Assembly: GCF_002896855.1 (NCBI RefSeq)
Contig: NZ_CP021850.1
Coordinates: 2,939,665-3,003,664 of the forward strand
Source: Clostridium thermosuccinogenes
GTDB taxonomy: Bacteria; Bacillota; Clostridia; Acetivibrionales; DSM-5807
DNA: 64,000 bases
Reading direction: 5' to 3'
A program made the position numbers and the translations under genes. Positions 44,401 through 54,017 of this stretch are shown here, one piece after another. Position 1 is the stretch's first letter, and the number at the start of each line of letters is the position of its first letter. The notes under the pieces are model-generated. The model saw only the letters and a program-made list of their open reading frames with translations. It had not been told where the DNA came from and did not search any database.

Positions 44401-45670
44401 ACCGGTTGGTAAGCATTGATTAGCCGACAGTCATTAATGAATCATCCATGTCGAATTCTTCAAGGTGTTTCATGCTCATGTAGCGCTTAGTTCCCCAGTC
44501 CTTGCTTGCAACATAGCGTAACCTTGCACAAACTAACATTAAGGCTGAGTTTCCATCAGGGAAGGTTCCTACAACCCTTGTCCTGCGCCTGATCTCTCGA
44601 TTAAGTCGTTCAATAACATTATTACTCCGCAATTTTTGCCAATGGGCATAGGGGAAATCCATGTAAGCCAGCGTTTCCTCGATGCCCCTTTCTATCTTAT
44701 CAGCTGCTTCTTTAAGTTTCATTTCTCGTAGTTTCTTAACCACACTCTGTGCCTTTTGCCTTGCTGCTTCTTTATTCTCTTGCGCATGAATGGCTTTCAG
44801 CATTACGGCTACCTCTTTTATCTTGGAACTTGGGGTAACTGTAAATACATTTCGATAGAAATGAACGGTACAACGCTGATACTTTGCATCCGGATAAACC
44901 TCATTTATTGCCTCTAAGAGTCCCAGGCACTTATCTCCTATGAATAGCTGGACTCCAGTTAGTCCTCGCTCCTTTAAACCTGCAAAAAGGCTAGCCAGCT
45001 TGCTTTATCTTCTTTCATTCCTTCAGCGGCACCAATGACTTCTCTGTAGCCTTCTTCGTTTACCGCCATTGCTATGAGAATGGATACATTCTCATATTCG
45101 CCACCCCAGTTGCGTTTTAAATAGATTCCATCCAGGTAGACATACGGATATCTATTTTTCAGTGGTCTATTACGCCATGCATCAATATGTACATATACTT
45201 TCTTATTTAGTTCACTGATAGTGCCAGGAGAGACTCTTGTCCACCAAAGGGCTTCGGTAATATCCTCGACTCGCCGTACCGATACACCCGCCAAGTACAT
45301 TTCTATTAGAGCTTCTTCCACTGAACTTTCACTCCGACGGTATCGTTCAATTATTGCTGTTTCAAAGGCTATCCCTTTTAATTTAGGCATCTTTAGCCTC
45401 ACATTTCCCGATGTTGTGGTCAGATTTCTTTCATAGTGACCGGATCTATAGCCCTGCCTTTCCGAAGTGCGCTCATAGCGTTCTGCTTTAGTTAGTTCTG
45501 CCGCCTCTTGCTCCAATAACTGATTAAGAGTTTCCTCAACACTACTGCGAACTAAATCTTTTAATTCCTGCTTTATTACGCCTTCATTTAGTTGTATAAT
45601 TTTATCTGACATGGTTCGTAACCTCCTTTGGTTGGTTTTTGTGTAGCAACTTAATTCTACCAAACGGTTA
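44401..45670 (-). mobile_element. IS256-family insertion sequence, inactivated
   Basis: Outer sequences ACCGGTTGGTAAG (44401) and its imperfect complement (CTACCAAACGGTT, ending about 45668) could be the terminal repeats. The borders are approximate and no target duplication was found. It encodes a frameshifted transposase different from the one at 19185. Confidence 0.7.
44420..45612 (-). pseudogene. IS256-family transposase with frameshift
   Basis: The first frame (ATG 45612 after GGAGG) gives MSDKIIQLNEGVIKQELKDL to KASWLAFLQ, including the first catalytic Asp in YVYLDGIYLKRN. It then ends near 44975. The frame shifts at a T run: LFAGLKERGLTGVQLFIGDK, CLGLLEAINEVYPDAKYQRC and VHFYRNVF follow in another frame, carrying the second Asp, and the Glu lies in NVIERLNREIRRRTRVV. 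One deleted T explains it. IS256 elements do not normally use programmed frameshifting, so this is read as a dead copy. Confidence 0.85.
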
Positions 45671-45833
45671 CGTCCATGTCATTTTTTATTGGACTTTTAT
45701 GAATTTGCGAAAAATATTATACTTTATCAATGCATACAGAAGCCTTCGATCTACTAAATTTAATAATTAGACCCTCATGCCACTAAAGTAGCACCATCAA
45801 ATTGATGAAAACGAGCAGCCGTTACGGTATACT

Positions 45834-46009
45834 ATAGACATACGGTGAAGAAGGTCGAACTATCTTGGTGCGTGAGAGCCCGTGGATTAGACTGATTTCA
45901 GCTTCCTGCTTGTACCACAAATTGTTGCCCCTTACAGGGAGCACGCAGGGTAGAATAATGAAGTACAGGGAGCTGCGCCGGAATATTACAACCATAGGAG
46001 TTGATATTA
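45834..46009 (+). ncRNA. candidate bridge RNA of IS110 element 1
   Basis: The noncoding leader starts after a TATACT box (45828-45833) and ends at the transposase start. A long-range pairing links CAGCTTCCTGCTTGTAC (45899-45915) with GTACAGGGAGCTG (45963-45975), and TACAGGGAGC occurs twice (45933-45942, 45964-45973). In IS110-type elements this region is known to give an RNA that guides the recombinase to donor and target DNA. Assignment here is from position and pairing only. Confidence 0.5.
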
Positions 46010-47218
46010 ATGGAAGTAGTATACCAGCGTTGTTGTGGGTTGGATGTCCATAAGGACAAAATTGTTGCATGTGTGATTACTGAAAGCAAGAAAGAGATTC
46101 GCAGTTACGGGACAGTAACCGAGTCGTTGATTGAGCTGGTAGATTGGCTGAAAGAAGAGAGCTGTGAGAATGTTGCAATGGAAAGTACAGGATCTTACTG
46201 GAAGCCAATATACAATCTACTTGAATTGGAGGAGATACCGGCAATGGTAGTCAATGCCCAGCATATCAAGGCGGTGCCGGGCAGAAAGACGGATGTCAAA
46301 GATGCAGAGTGGATAGCGGAGCTTTTAAGGTATGGACTTCTTAAAGGTAGCTATATACCAAACCGGGAGCAACGTGAATTAAAAGAGTATATACGATATA
46401 GGCGAAGCATGATAGAAGAACGTGCCCGCGAATTAAACCGGGTACAAAAAGTGCTTGAAGGGGCAAATATTAAGCTTTCATCAGTAGTAAGCAACATAGA
46501 TGGAGTATCATCAAGAAGAATGCGTGAGGAAATCATAAAAGGTACTGAGGATACAGAAGTGCTTGCAGCCTTGGCTAAAGGTAAAATGAAGCAAAAGACA
46601 GATGAACTTAAGAAAGCTTTAAAAGGACTTATAGGAGAACATCAGAAAAAGATATTATCCACCATGCTAAGACACATTGACTTTTTGGATGCTGAGATTG
46701 AAAAGCTTGATGCAGAGGTCAAAGAACGTATGCGCCCTTTTGAGGAACAGGTGAAGCGTTTGGATTCAATAGCCGGGGTTGGAGAGCGGAGTGCACAGAC
46801 AATAATAGCAGAAATAGGAACTGACATGAGTGTATTTCCGACAGCGAATCACCTGGCATCCTGGGCATGGATGTGTTCCGGTAACAATGAAAGTGCGGGA
46901 AAGAAAAAGAGTGGAAAGACTAAAAGCTTAAGAAGTACGCTGGTGGAATGTGCAAAAGCGGCAGGTAGAAGCAAAAACAGTTATCTTTCAGCACAATATA
47001 AACGAATCGCAGCACGAAGAGGACGTAATAGAGCAACGGTTGCAGTTGGGCACAGTATTTTAGTAATAGCATATCATCTGATAAAAAACAACGTAGACTA
47101 TCAGGAGCTTGGAGCAGACTATTTTGAACAGCGCAGGAAGCAAGATATCGTAAAGAGAAGTATAAAGCGCCTTGAAGCCTTAGGCTTTAAAGTAACTATA
47201 GAAGAGAACGTGGCATAA
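46010..47218 (+). CDS. IS110-family DEDD transposase/recombinase
   Basis: This 402-residue enzyme has an N-terminal RuvC-like DEDD domain (CGLDVHKD, Asp 12; VAMESTGSYW, Glu about 58; KTDVKDAEW, Asp about 99 and 102), a coiled-coil linker (about 130-240) and a C-terminal Tnp_20 domain with LDSIAGVGERSAQTIIAEIG and the catalytic-Ser region. The ATG at 46010 follows AGGAG by 10 bases; an upstream TTG would add three residues. The gene is intact. Confidence 0.94.
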   Translation: MEVVYQRCCGLDVHKDKIVACVITESKKEIRSYGTVTESLIELVDWLKEESCENVAMESTGSYWKPIYNLLELEEIPAMVVNAQHIKAVPGRKTDVKDAEWIAELLRYGLLKGSYIPNREQRELKEYIRYRRSMIEERARELNRVQKVLEGANIKLSSVVSNIDGVSSRRMREEIIKGTEDTEVLAALAKGKMKQKTDELKKALKGLIGEHQKKILSTMLRHIDFLDAEIEKLDAEVKERMRPFEEQVKRLDSIAGVGERSAQTIIAEIGTDMSVFPTANHLASWAWMCSGNNESAGKKKSGKTKSLRSTLVECAKAAGRSKNSYLSAQYKRIAARRGRNRATVAVGHSILVIAYHLIKNNVDYQELGADYFEQRRKQDIVKRSIKRLEALGFKVTIEENVA

Positions 47219-47527
47219 GAAATTTTTTTTCAAAGCCAGTACTGTTTGGGTAGTGGCTTGGGTGGGTGTTTTTGTGCCTTCGAAGTAACTAAAATTTTTC
47301 AGGATAGAGATATCAGCAAAGCAGCTGAAAATTAAATTTCTAAGTATTTTTCTTTGCATTCCTATTATGCACTCCACGTGGCTTGTGTTTGTAGAATTGA
47401 TGTTATTTGTTATTGCCCGTTCTCGGAAACATATCCACTGCATTTTTGTCACTTTTGGTAGACGAAAACATGTCCATTACGACGTGAGATATAAAGGATG
47501 CGTTTTAATAAATATTAATAATAAGTA
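47219..47527. other. right noncoding end of IS110 element and flank
   Basis: This 309-base AT-rich stretch is without a gene. The first part is presumably the IS110 right end. Near 47410-47480 a sequence similar to IS21-type ends (TGCATTTTTGTCACTTTTGG, and AAACATGTCC) is seen, but no IS21 gene is present. Confidence 0.45.
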
Positions 47528-47812
47528 TTAATAATAAGGTTTAGAAATAGGTAAAATTTTTCTGATTTCAAATATCAGACAAATACTAAATAATATTTCT
47601 ATGGCTATCATCATAATTGCAATCACATAAGGCCCAAAATTAACACCAATTATAAGGGATACAATGGGTATTAAGATAGCGAACACTATATAAGATTTAG
47701 ACTTATATAGCCAATCATATGGTAACAAAAGTGCTACAAAAATCACTGCGATTATCATTGGCATTTTTTCAGGTAATGTTGGATATATCCACATAGCAAT
47801 TAATAAATATAA
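47528..47812 (-). pseudogene. 3' part of a membrane-protein gene split by the nested insertion
   Basis: The 88-codon frame from the ATG at 47794 has three membrane segments (MIIAVIFVALLLPYDWLY, YIVFAILIPIVSLIIGV, YVIAIMMIAIEILFSIC). The frame is open further upstream (MLYLLIA...) up to the left border of the IS4-like element and continues in phase on the far side of that element (50950-51126). The gene was therefore longer before insertion. It could still be translated from the internal ATG, but the ribosome site is poor. The family is unknown. Confidence 0.6.
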
Positions 47813-48884
47813 CTATAAATGAGCAAAAACGCTAACATAATTTGGTAAAACTAAATGAGGCACCTGAAAAATCCGATATTTTTGTTGCTTACACAAAAGA
47901 TAAAGGATTGAAGATGCCCCGATGAACATTATAACATGCACAGAGAGTTTAAGAAAGTTCCTTATTGCATTAAGATTGACATTTTTACTTACAAAGCCTC
48001 AAATTGCTAATCTTGCAAGCATAATTGCTTCTGCAATGCAAGGAGGTTTTGACGGTAAAATAACAAATGTCCCGGAACTCAGCATGCGTAATGTTCACCG
48101 GACTTCTATCGGGAAATTTTTATCGAAATCACCATGGCCTACAAGCCTTGTAATGGATAAATACCAGCTATACGTACTGGCACAAATAAACTTGCAAGCC
48201 CGGAAAACAGGCTGCCCTGTATATGTGATACTGGATGATACGATTTCCGAAAAGACAAAGCCCTCGTCAAAGGCTTTGAGACCAACTGAAGGCTGTAGTG
48301 TCCACCATTCACATCTCAGGCGCAAGCGTGTTTACGGTCACCAGATTGTATGTGTCCTTCTAGAATGTGGAGGGTTAAAATTGCCTTATTACATGGAGCT
48401 TTACGATAAAGCTGTCCAGAGTAAAATCAGCATGGTTCGTAAAGTCATTGAAGGATTGCCGGATTTTCCGACAAAGGTATACGTTTTGGGTGATAGCTGG
48501 TATAGTGCTTGTTCTGTTATTCAAGCTGCTAAAGACAGAGGCTTCGAGTACATCGGCGCTTTGAGAGCGAACAGGGTTCTTTATTCTGTAGGAGGACCAA
48601 GATTAGGCCAAAAAGTTAATGCATACGTTAAAACCCTTACTGAAAAAGATGTCCGCCTTGTCACCGTGGGCAATCAGAAGTATTGGGTACACCACTATAA
48701 TGGCTATATCAAAAGGCTTCCAAAGAACGGAGTAATTTTACTCAGTTGGCCTGAAAGCAAGCTTTTTGAAGAAAAGGCTGTACATGTATTCTTCAGCACA
48801 AGCAATCTTACGGAAGAAGAAATTCTTACAACTTATATCGAAAGGTGGACGATAGAAATCTTCTTCAGAGACAATAAGATGCAG

Positions 48885-50667
48885 GCTCGAGTAAAATTAC
48901 TGTAGGGAATCAATTGGAATAAATATCCAAAAAATTGAAAAGAAGATGACATCCTGTTAAGATATAAGTCGCCAAATCAAAATACTCAACGAAAGGATGC
49001 ATCTTCTATGTACAATAGTATACAACATTTTATTGGTTTTGGTGTAAAAAAGATTGAAGAAAAGGTAAAAAAATTTGTTGAAAAGCCTACGGACCTAGCT
49101 GACCTTGTTTTGGGATTGCATGAAGAACTTCTTGAATTAGGTAGAAACATTGTTACAGAAGTTCTTGAAGATATGGATGATTATCTGCGGGAATCGGCTT
49201 CTCGCAAGCAGAACTGGGAAATTGTAAGAAAGGATAGAACAGGACTTTTAACAAGCTTTGGACCCATCAGTTATGAACGAACATATTTTAAGCCTAAGAA
49301 AGGCGGAAAAAGGCAATATCTTGTGGATAGAATAGTTGGTATCAATCCTCATGACCGAGTAAGTGCTGATGTTGTCATAAATGCTGTGGAAGAGGCTGCG
49401 GAGAGCAGTTATAGAAAAGGTGGAGAAAAAGCTGCATACATGGATGAGGTAAGCAAACAGGCTGTAATGAATAAAGTACATGAACTTGAAGTTGTTCAGC
49501 CATCGGTGGAAAAGAGAAAGGATGAGACACCAAAGATTCTGTATATTGAGGCTGATGAAGACCATGTAGCGCAGCAAGGGAAAAAGAGACATAAGACAGA
49601 AGATGAATGGGGAGCAAGTAGCACACTAATGCCTAAGCTTGTATACGTTCATGAGGGAATTGACCATGAAAAAAGCACGAAGAAGAGAAAAGTATTGAAG
49701 AATCCCCGTTATTTTGGAGGAATCAGAGATAGTGAAGAACTGTGGCTAGAGGTTTCCCAATACATAGATGATACTTATGATGTGGATAAGATTGAAACTG
49801 TATATATATCTGGAGATGGAGCAGCTTGGATAAAACAGGGATTAAACTGGATTGGTAAAAGCAAGTTTGTATTGGATAAGTATCATTTGAGCAAATACGT
49901 AAAAGTAGCAACGGCACACTTGGAAGACGAAGATATCGAACAGGAATTAGATGATGCCTTGAAAGAAGCTGATAAGGCGGGGCTTAAGAAGGCATTTGCT
50001 AAAATTCTTGAAAAGACAGAATCGGAGACAAAGAGGAAAGCGGTTAACGATGCAAAAAGATATATATTGAATAACTGGGCAGGAATAGAGATAAAGGTAG
50101 ATAACTATGAAATTGTAGGATGCAGTGCTGAAGGGCATGTAAGCCATATTCTATCCGATAGGTTAAGCAGCAGGCCAATGGGTTGGTCAAAAAATGGTGC
50201 GGACAAGATGGCCCAACTCAGAATTTTCAAGAAAAACGGAGGAAAAGTATACGACTTGGTAATGGCTCAAAAGAAGAAAGAACAACGGGAGCAGGCACAG
50301 CAGCTACAAGATGAATTAATTCGTGAATTGAGAACAAATAGGAATAGATATGATGGTGTTTGGGACAGTAATCTAACAATAATCAGTAAAGGCCATAAAA
50401 CACTGCTTTATAGAGCGCTAAGAGCCTTTGTAGGGTAACAATGAACGAAGGGAACGGCGAAGCGAACCCTTTACAATAAGAGGGACCCATATGGTATAAT
50501 GGGCTAAAGTGGCAGCCAAAAGCTCCAGAGACATTCCCCTGTTACAAGGGGTGCCGCCCTGGCTGACAAACCATATGGGAGATGCTTGTTGTCAAGGGCG
50601 TGACCGGAGTGGACTTATTTTAGGAAGTCGTCTTATCTTCAATTCCCTACAGTAAATTGACTCAATC
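48885..50667 (+). mobile_element. ISLre2-family insertion sequence, complete
   Basis: This 1783-bp element has ends GCTCGAGTAAAATTACTGTA at the left and, read from the right, GATTGAGTCAATTTACTGTA, followed at both ends by GGGAAT. It is flanked by a perfect 9-bp duplication AAGATGCAG (48876-48884 and 50668-50676), the usual size for ISLre2. The 3' noncoding part (50439-50667) is rich in potential hairpins (for example CCATATGG repeats at about 50488 and 50572) and holds a TATAAT box. Confidence 0.92.
49008..50438 (+). CDS. ISLre2-family transposase (UPF0236 type)
   Basis: This 476-residue protein is recognised by the family pattern: RTGLLTSFGPISYERTYFK near residue 80, LYIEADEDHVAQQ near 183, VYISGDGAAWIKQGLNWI near 262, then FVLDKYHLSKYV. 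It ends with EGHVSHILSDRLSSRPMGWS, the typical C-terminal part. The ATG follows AAAGGATG by about 10 bases. It is intact and probably the only active gene in this nested block. Confidence 0.93.
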   Translation: MYNSIQHFIGFGVKKIEEKVKKFVEKPTDLADLVLGLHEELLELGRNIVTEVLEDMDDYLRESASRKQNWEIVRKDRTGLLTSFGPISYERTYFKPKKGGKRQYLVDRIVGINPHDRVSADVVINAVEEAAESSYRKGGEKAAYMDEVSKQAVMNKVHELEVVQPSVEKRKDETPKILYIEADEDHVAQQGKKRHKTEDEWGASSTLMPKLVYVHEGIDHEKSTKKRKVLKNPRYFGGIRDSEELWLEVSQYIDDTYDVDKIETVYISGDGAAWIKQGLNWIGKSKFVLDKYHLSKYVKVATAHLEDEDIEQELDDALKEADKAGLKKAFAKILEKTESETKRKAVNDAKRYILNNWAGIEIKVDNYEIVGCSAEGHVSHILSDRLSSRPMGWSKNGADKMAQLRIFKKNGGKVYDLVMAQKKKEQREQAQQLQDELIRELRTNRNRYDGVWDSNLTIISKGHKTLLYRALRAFVG

Positions 50668-50949
50668 AAGATGCAGCTTGAACTTGACAGATACCAGGTT
50701 CGTAGCAAACAAGCAATAAAACGCTTCCTTACGGTTATTATGCTTACTTATGCCTTTTGTGTAAGCTTATCATCAGTGGGATATAGTACATTGAATAGCC
50801 AGCGTAAGCATGTGCGTAATGAAATCAAATATAACCTGGTTGCCTATGTTTACGAACAAGCGTGCCATGGTATTCCGTTGTCAAAGGTCAATGAATCGCT
50901 TAGTATCACTGTATAACCATTTATTGGTAGCGAATTTGCTCAATTATAG

Positions 50950-51126
50950 ATATAACATTTGGTTTACAGAAAAAGGAACACCCAAATTAGTTAGGGGATT
51001 TTCTTTATTTTGAAAATTCACCTTTATTTCCTTCGATATTAAGTCAGCAATCCCCCAAAACCACGGCTTAAATTTTCTATAACCTCGTAGATTTGCAATG
51101 CTTTTCAGTGCTTGAAATAATATCTC
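50950..51126 (-). pseudogene. 5' part of the membrane-protein gene split by the nested insertion
   Basis: The minus-strand frame in phase with the gene at 47528 reads FQALKSIANLRGYRKFK, PWFWGIADLISKEIKVNF, QNKENPLTNLGVPFSVNQ and then joins MLYLLIAMW across the insertion when one ATATAA copy is removed. Upstream a TAA at 51129-51127 closes the frame. The amphipathic start and the later hydrophobic helices look like one small membrane protein. No start codon with a ribosome site is visible, so the 5' end may also be damaged. Confidence 0.55.
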
Positions 51127-51513
51127 TTATGTCAATTCTTCCGGTTCCTCTCACGAAAAGGTACGGGAAATTGACCATGCAAAAGTTTTATCAAGCATTT
51201 CAGAAAAACACTTATAATCCACTTTTCACCTCCTCTAATAATGAAGTGCAATAAAACACCCTGTTCTGTTTATTGCCATGTTCGTAAGCCAGTGTCATCT
51301 GTATAACAAGACCTATACCGTGGCTTAAAAGGAAAGCGCCAACCGAAGAATTGTTTTGTCCAAGAAGCTTCGCAGACTGCCATTGTCCTTCCTTGGTTAG
51401 AAAAATTTCGCCGACTTAAACACGCAAATGGTGGCGCTTCAACAGGAGAGACCACTGAACCATACATAAGATTGGTTTGCTTTAAAAACAAAATGAGGGT
51501 GATAGATAAATAG
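51127..51513 (+). other. region with an unassigned gene-like plus-strand frame
   Basis: From 51307 to the TAG at 51511 a plus-strand frame reads QDLYRGLKGKRQPKNCFVQE, ASQTAIVLPWLEKFRRLK and HANGGASTGETTEPYIRLVC. It has no start, and one in-frame TAA at 51304 separates it from further gene-like codons (VRKPVSSV). It may be the tail of a decayed gene. I recognise no family. Confidence 0.35.
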
Positions 51514-51551
51514 AAACTACCCCAAAATATGATAAAATTTTGGGGTAGTTT
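51514..51551 (-). terminator. terminator of the fructan operon
   Basis: A 15-bp perfect stem (51514-51528 with 51537-51551, AAACTACCCCAAAAT and its complement) has an 8-base loop. It starts 3 bases after the fructokinase stop and has T-rich flanks on both strands. It can act in both directions. Confidence 0.9.
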
Positions 51552-51553
51552 TC

Positions 51554-52525
51554 TTATTCCTCAATGTTTTTTGTCAGGAGGTACTCAATTTCTTCTTTCT
51601 TTGGCATCACTCTCAACGCTCCTTTCCTTGTTGTGATGAGTGATGCGGCAGCATTAGCGAAAGTGAGCATACTCAAGAGATCTTCATAACTCAGATTTTC
51701 AAGATTGTGCTCTAGAATATAGTTTAACGCGCATGCGCAGAAAGTATCCCCCGCCCCAGTTGTATCTATGGTGTTCTTCAGCGGAAAGGTTTTTACCTCT
51801 GCCTTCATACCACCATAATATGCACGACTTCCGTTTTTTCCCATAGAGAGCAAAATCAGCTTAATTCGATAGATGTCCTGCAGAAAGCTTACTCCTTCGT
51901 CGAGATCCAACCGGTCGGTAAACCATTGAAGTTCGTTATCCGAAATTTTCAGAATGTCGCATTGGCTAAGTCCAAACGCGATCTGCTTTCTGGCCTCATC
52001 CAACCTGTCCCACAACGGCTCACGCAGGTTGGGGTCGAAGGAGATCAGACAGGAGTTTTCCTTCGCGATTTGCAGTGCTTTCTTTGTTGCCTCCCGCACA
52101 CCGGGATGAGTCAGAGAGAGCGAGCCAAAATGGAATATCCTGGACTGTACAATCAGTTCTTCCTGTACCTCGTGGGCACATAGTTTCATATCTGCGCCAG
52201 GGTCACGATAAAAGATGAAATCCCGGTCACCGTCAGGATGGTTATGAACAAAAGCCAAGGTTGTATGATATTTCTCATCCAAAAGAAGATTGCATGTGCA
52301 AATACCTAATTCTTCCAGAACCATTTTCAGATGCTTTCCGAAAAAGTCGTTGCCCACTTTGCCAATAAAAGCCGTCTTTTTCCCAAGTCCTGAGAGCATT
52401 GCCAGCACATTGCAGGGAGCACCGCCGGGATTGGCCTCCAGCAGGATATTGCCCTGTTCGCTTAGACCGTTTTCTGTAAAATCGATCAGGAGTTCTCCCA
52501 AAGCGGTTATATCGTAACGTTTCAT
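51554..52525 (-). CDS. fructokinase, PfkB/ribokinase family
   Basis: This 323-residue cytoplasmic sugar kinase phosphorylates fructose released by the neighbouring hydrolases. It has the N-terminal PfkB signature GELLIDF and PGGAPCNVLAMLSGLG (about 32-47), and the C-terminal ATP/catalytic signature DTTGAGDTFCACAL (about 256-269, base Asp 262). The ATG at 52525 follows GGGAGGAG by about 9 bases; an upstream start would add nine residues. It is the last gene of the operon, 16 bases after the GH32 stop and directly before the terminator. Confidence 0.93.
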   Translation of the reverse strand: MKRYDITALGELLIDFTENGLSEQGNILLEANPGGAPCNVLAMLSGLGKKTAFIGKVGNDFFGKHLKMVLEELGICTCNLLLDEKYHTTLAFVHNHPDGDRDFIFYRDPGADMKLCAHEVQEELIVQSRIFHFGSLSLTHPGVREATKKALQIAKENSCLISFDPNLREPLWDRLDEARKQIAFGLSQCDILKISDNELQWFTDRLDLDEGVSFLQDIYRIKLILLSMGKNGSRAYYGGMKAEVKTFPLKNTIDTTGAGDTFCACALNYILEHNLENLSYEDLLSMLTFANAAASLITTRKGALRVMPKKEEIEYLLTKNIEE

Positions 52526-52541
52526 TCCATTACTCCTCCCT

Positions 52542-54017
52542 TTACAAATCATACTTTGTTACATCCATAATAACCTCACCAATAGAACTGAACGAAATTT
52601 TTTTTGCAGCAGTATCAGTCATGATGGTGACAGTCATTACTTGTTCACCATCATTGATGAAGACTTCTGCACTGAATCTATCCAAAATGACTCTTAGCTT
52701 TAATTCACCTTTTTTGTCGGAAACCATACATTGACGCTGGTGAATACAAGCCCTACGAGAACCAGAAAACGAACGGTCAATTTTCAGTATGGACTCATAT
52801 GGGCAGAAGCTCAGCACCGTTCTGTACAGTTCGTTTTGCGCAAAATTGACTTCAAACTTCTGGTATAACTTATCTTTATCCACTGCTCGAATCGAGATTT
52901 CCATCTCTACGGTTCTGCCCTCTATGCCATTCAAGGATAGTTCTCCCTGTAAAAGAACATGTTTATATTCGACCTTGTTACTTCTGTATAATTCCAGCTC
53001 TCGGATCGGTTGTTGATATAGCCGTCCATTTTTGACAGACAGTTCTCTCGGCAGGCTCATCTGTCCAAACCACGACAGGTTCTTTGCATCGACCAGTTTA
53101 CAGGTATCCCAATTTTGCATCCAGCCTATCATAATACGCCTTCCGTCCGGTGCCAGCAGAGTCTGAGGTGCATAAAAGTCAATACCATAGTCAACGGCCT
53201 GATAATATTCATTGGTAAAATGCTTTTGTTCTTTATCAAGTTCACCTATCAGGCAGAGCGTACCGTTACCGTTATGAAACTCAAGCCCCTCGGGCAGCAT
53301 ATCCTGCGGGCTGGTAAGGAGAATATACTTTCCGTCTAAAAGGAAAAAATCCGGACATTCCCACATCAATCCAAAGCGGCCATCATTCCTTACAAGGACA
53401 CTCTCATATTTCCAGTTAAAGGCGTCTTTGCTGCTGAAAAGAAGAATAACTCCGAGATTTCTTTGATCGCATCCTCCCACGACACAACGATAGCTTCCGT
53501 CCTTTTCCCTCCAGATCTTTGGATCTCTGAAATTGCTTCGACTCATTCCTTTGGGTAGATGATTCCCATCGATCACCGGATTCTGAGAGTATTTTCTATA
53601 ATTCAAGCCATCTCCAATAGCAATGCACTGTGTTTGGAATTCCTCTCCGGTATTGCTGTCCTTGTGTACACCAGTGTACATAAGTAAATGCTCTCCATTG
53701 GGAAGCTCAACCGCACTTCCAGAAAAGCAACCAAACGAATCGTAGGATTTATCAGGTACCAAAGCCACAGGCATATAGTGCCAGTGAATCAAATCTTTGC
53801 TAACAGCGTGACCCCAATGCATGGAACCCCAAACCGTGTCATAAGGATTGTATTGATAAAACAGATGATATTCACCTTTATAATAAGAAAATCCGTTTGG
53901 ATCGTTCATCCAGCCCACATAAGGTGATAGATGGAATTTGGGCCGGGATGTATCCGGGATACGTCTTGCCGCTTCTTCTTCATATGCTTGCGCAAGTAGT
54001 AACTTTTGACTTATCAC
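52542..54017 (-). CDS. cytoplasmic GH32 beta-fructosidase (sucrose/sucrose-6-P hydrolase type)
   Basis: This 491-residue enzyme has the complete GH32 triad: nucleophile in WMNDPNG (Asp 39), the transition-state Asp in NFRDPKIW (about 165) and the acid in MWECPDFF (about 220). A five-bladed propeller is followed by a C-terminal beta-sandwich. The start is GTG at 54017, with GAGGAGG 6 bases upstream; earlier in-frame codons run into the preceding gene and are rejected. There is no signal peptide. It splits imported fructo-oligosaccharides or sucrose to fructose, which the next gene product phosphorylates. Confidence 0.93.
   Translation of the reverse strand: MISQKLLLAQAYEEEAARRIPDTSRPKFHLSPYVGWMNDPNGFSYYKGEYHLFYQYNPYDTVWGSMHWGHAVSKDLIHWHYMPVALVPDKSYDSFGCFSGSAVELPNGEHLLMYTGVHKDSNTGEEFQTQCIAIGDGLNYRKYSQNPVIDGNHLPKGMSRSNFRDPKIWREKDGSYRCVVGGCDQRNLGVILLFSSKDAFNWKYESVLVRNDGRFGLMWECPDFFLLDGKYILLTSPQDMLPEGLEFHNGNGTLCLIGELDKEQKHFTNEYYQAVDYGIDFYAPQTLLAPDGRRIMIGWMQNWDTCKLVDAKNLSWFGQMSLPRELSVKNGRLYQQPIRELELYRSNKVEYKHVLLQGELSLNGIEGRTVEMEISIRAVDKDKLYQKFEVNFAQNELYRTVLSFCPYESILKIDRSFSGSRRACIHQRQCMVSDKKGELKLRVILDRFSAEVFINDGEQVMTVTIMTDTAAKKISFSSIGEVIMDVTKYDL

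Larger units (their letters stand above)
45781..47260 (+). mobile_element. IS110-family insertion sequence 1 (ends approximate)
   Basis: An intact IS110 transposase is preceded by about 170-220 bases of structured noncoding DNA, the arrangement of the IS110 group, where the left end encodes a bridge RNA. IS110 elements lack terminal inverted repeats, so the borders given are estimates from the surrounding features (IS256-like end at 45670; AT-rich sequence after 47218). Confidence 0.7.
47922..50916 (+). pseudogene. IS4-like transposase split by ISLre2 insertion
   Basis: The first part (47922-48884) gives MNIITCTESLRKFLIALRL, with catalytic segments YVILDDTISEKTKPS (Asp about 105) and VYVLGDSWYSACSVI (Asp about 192), and the Glu region TYIERWTIEIFFRDNKM. 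After the inner element (from 50668) the frame resumes as KMQLELDRYQVRSKQAIKR, followed by a hydrophobic helix and the end PLSKVNESLSITV. The join is exact when one copy of the 9-bp duplication is removed. The transposase was thus intact when the ISLre2 element inserted. Confidence 0.85.
47813..50949 (+). mobile_element. IS4-like DDE insertion sequence interrupted by an ISLre2 element
   Basis: The outer element is bounded by inverted repeats starting CTATAAATGAGC (47813) and, from the other side, CTATAATTGAGC (ending 50949). It is flanked by a 6-bp duplication ATATAA (47807-47812 and 50950-50955). Removing the inner element and one duplication leaves about 1345 bp. The family (IS4 or a relative such as IS701) is tentative. 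Confidence 0.78.

Noticed and set aside
44960-45000. Programmed frameshift in the second IS256 transposase
   Set aside because: IS256-family elements use a single frame, and the shift sits at a plain T run. A one-base deletion is the simpler reading.
47410-47480. IS21-type right end after IS110 element 1
   Set aside because: The match (TGCATTTTTGTCAC) is short and no IS21 gene is nearby. It is only mentioned in the gap entry.
51270-51491. 73-residue minus-strand frame
   Set aside because: It is opposite to a more gene-like plus-strand frame and has no ribosome site or recognisable motif.
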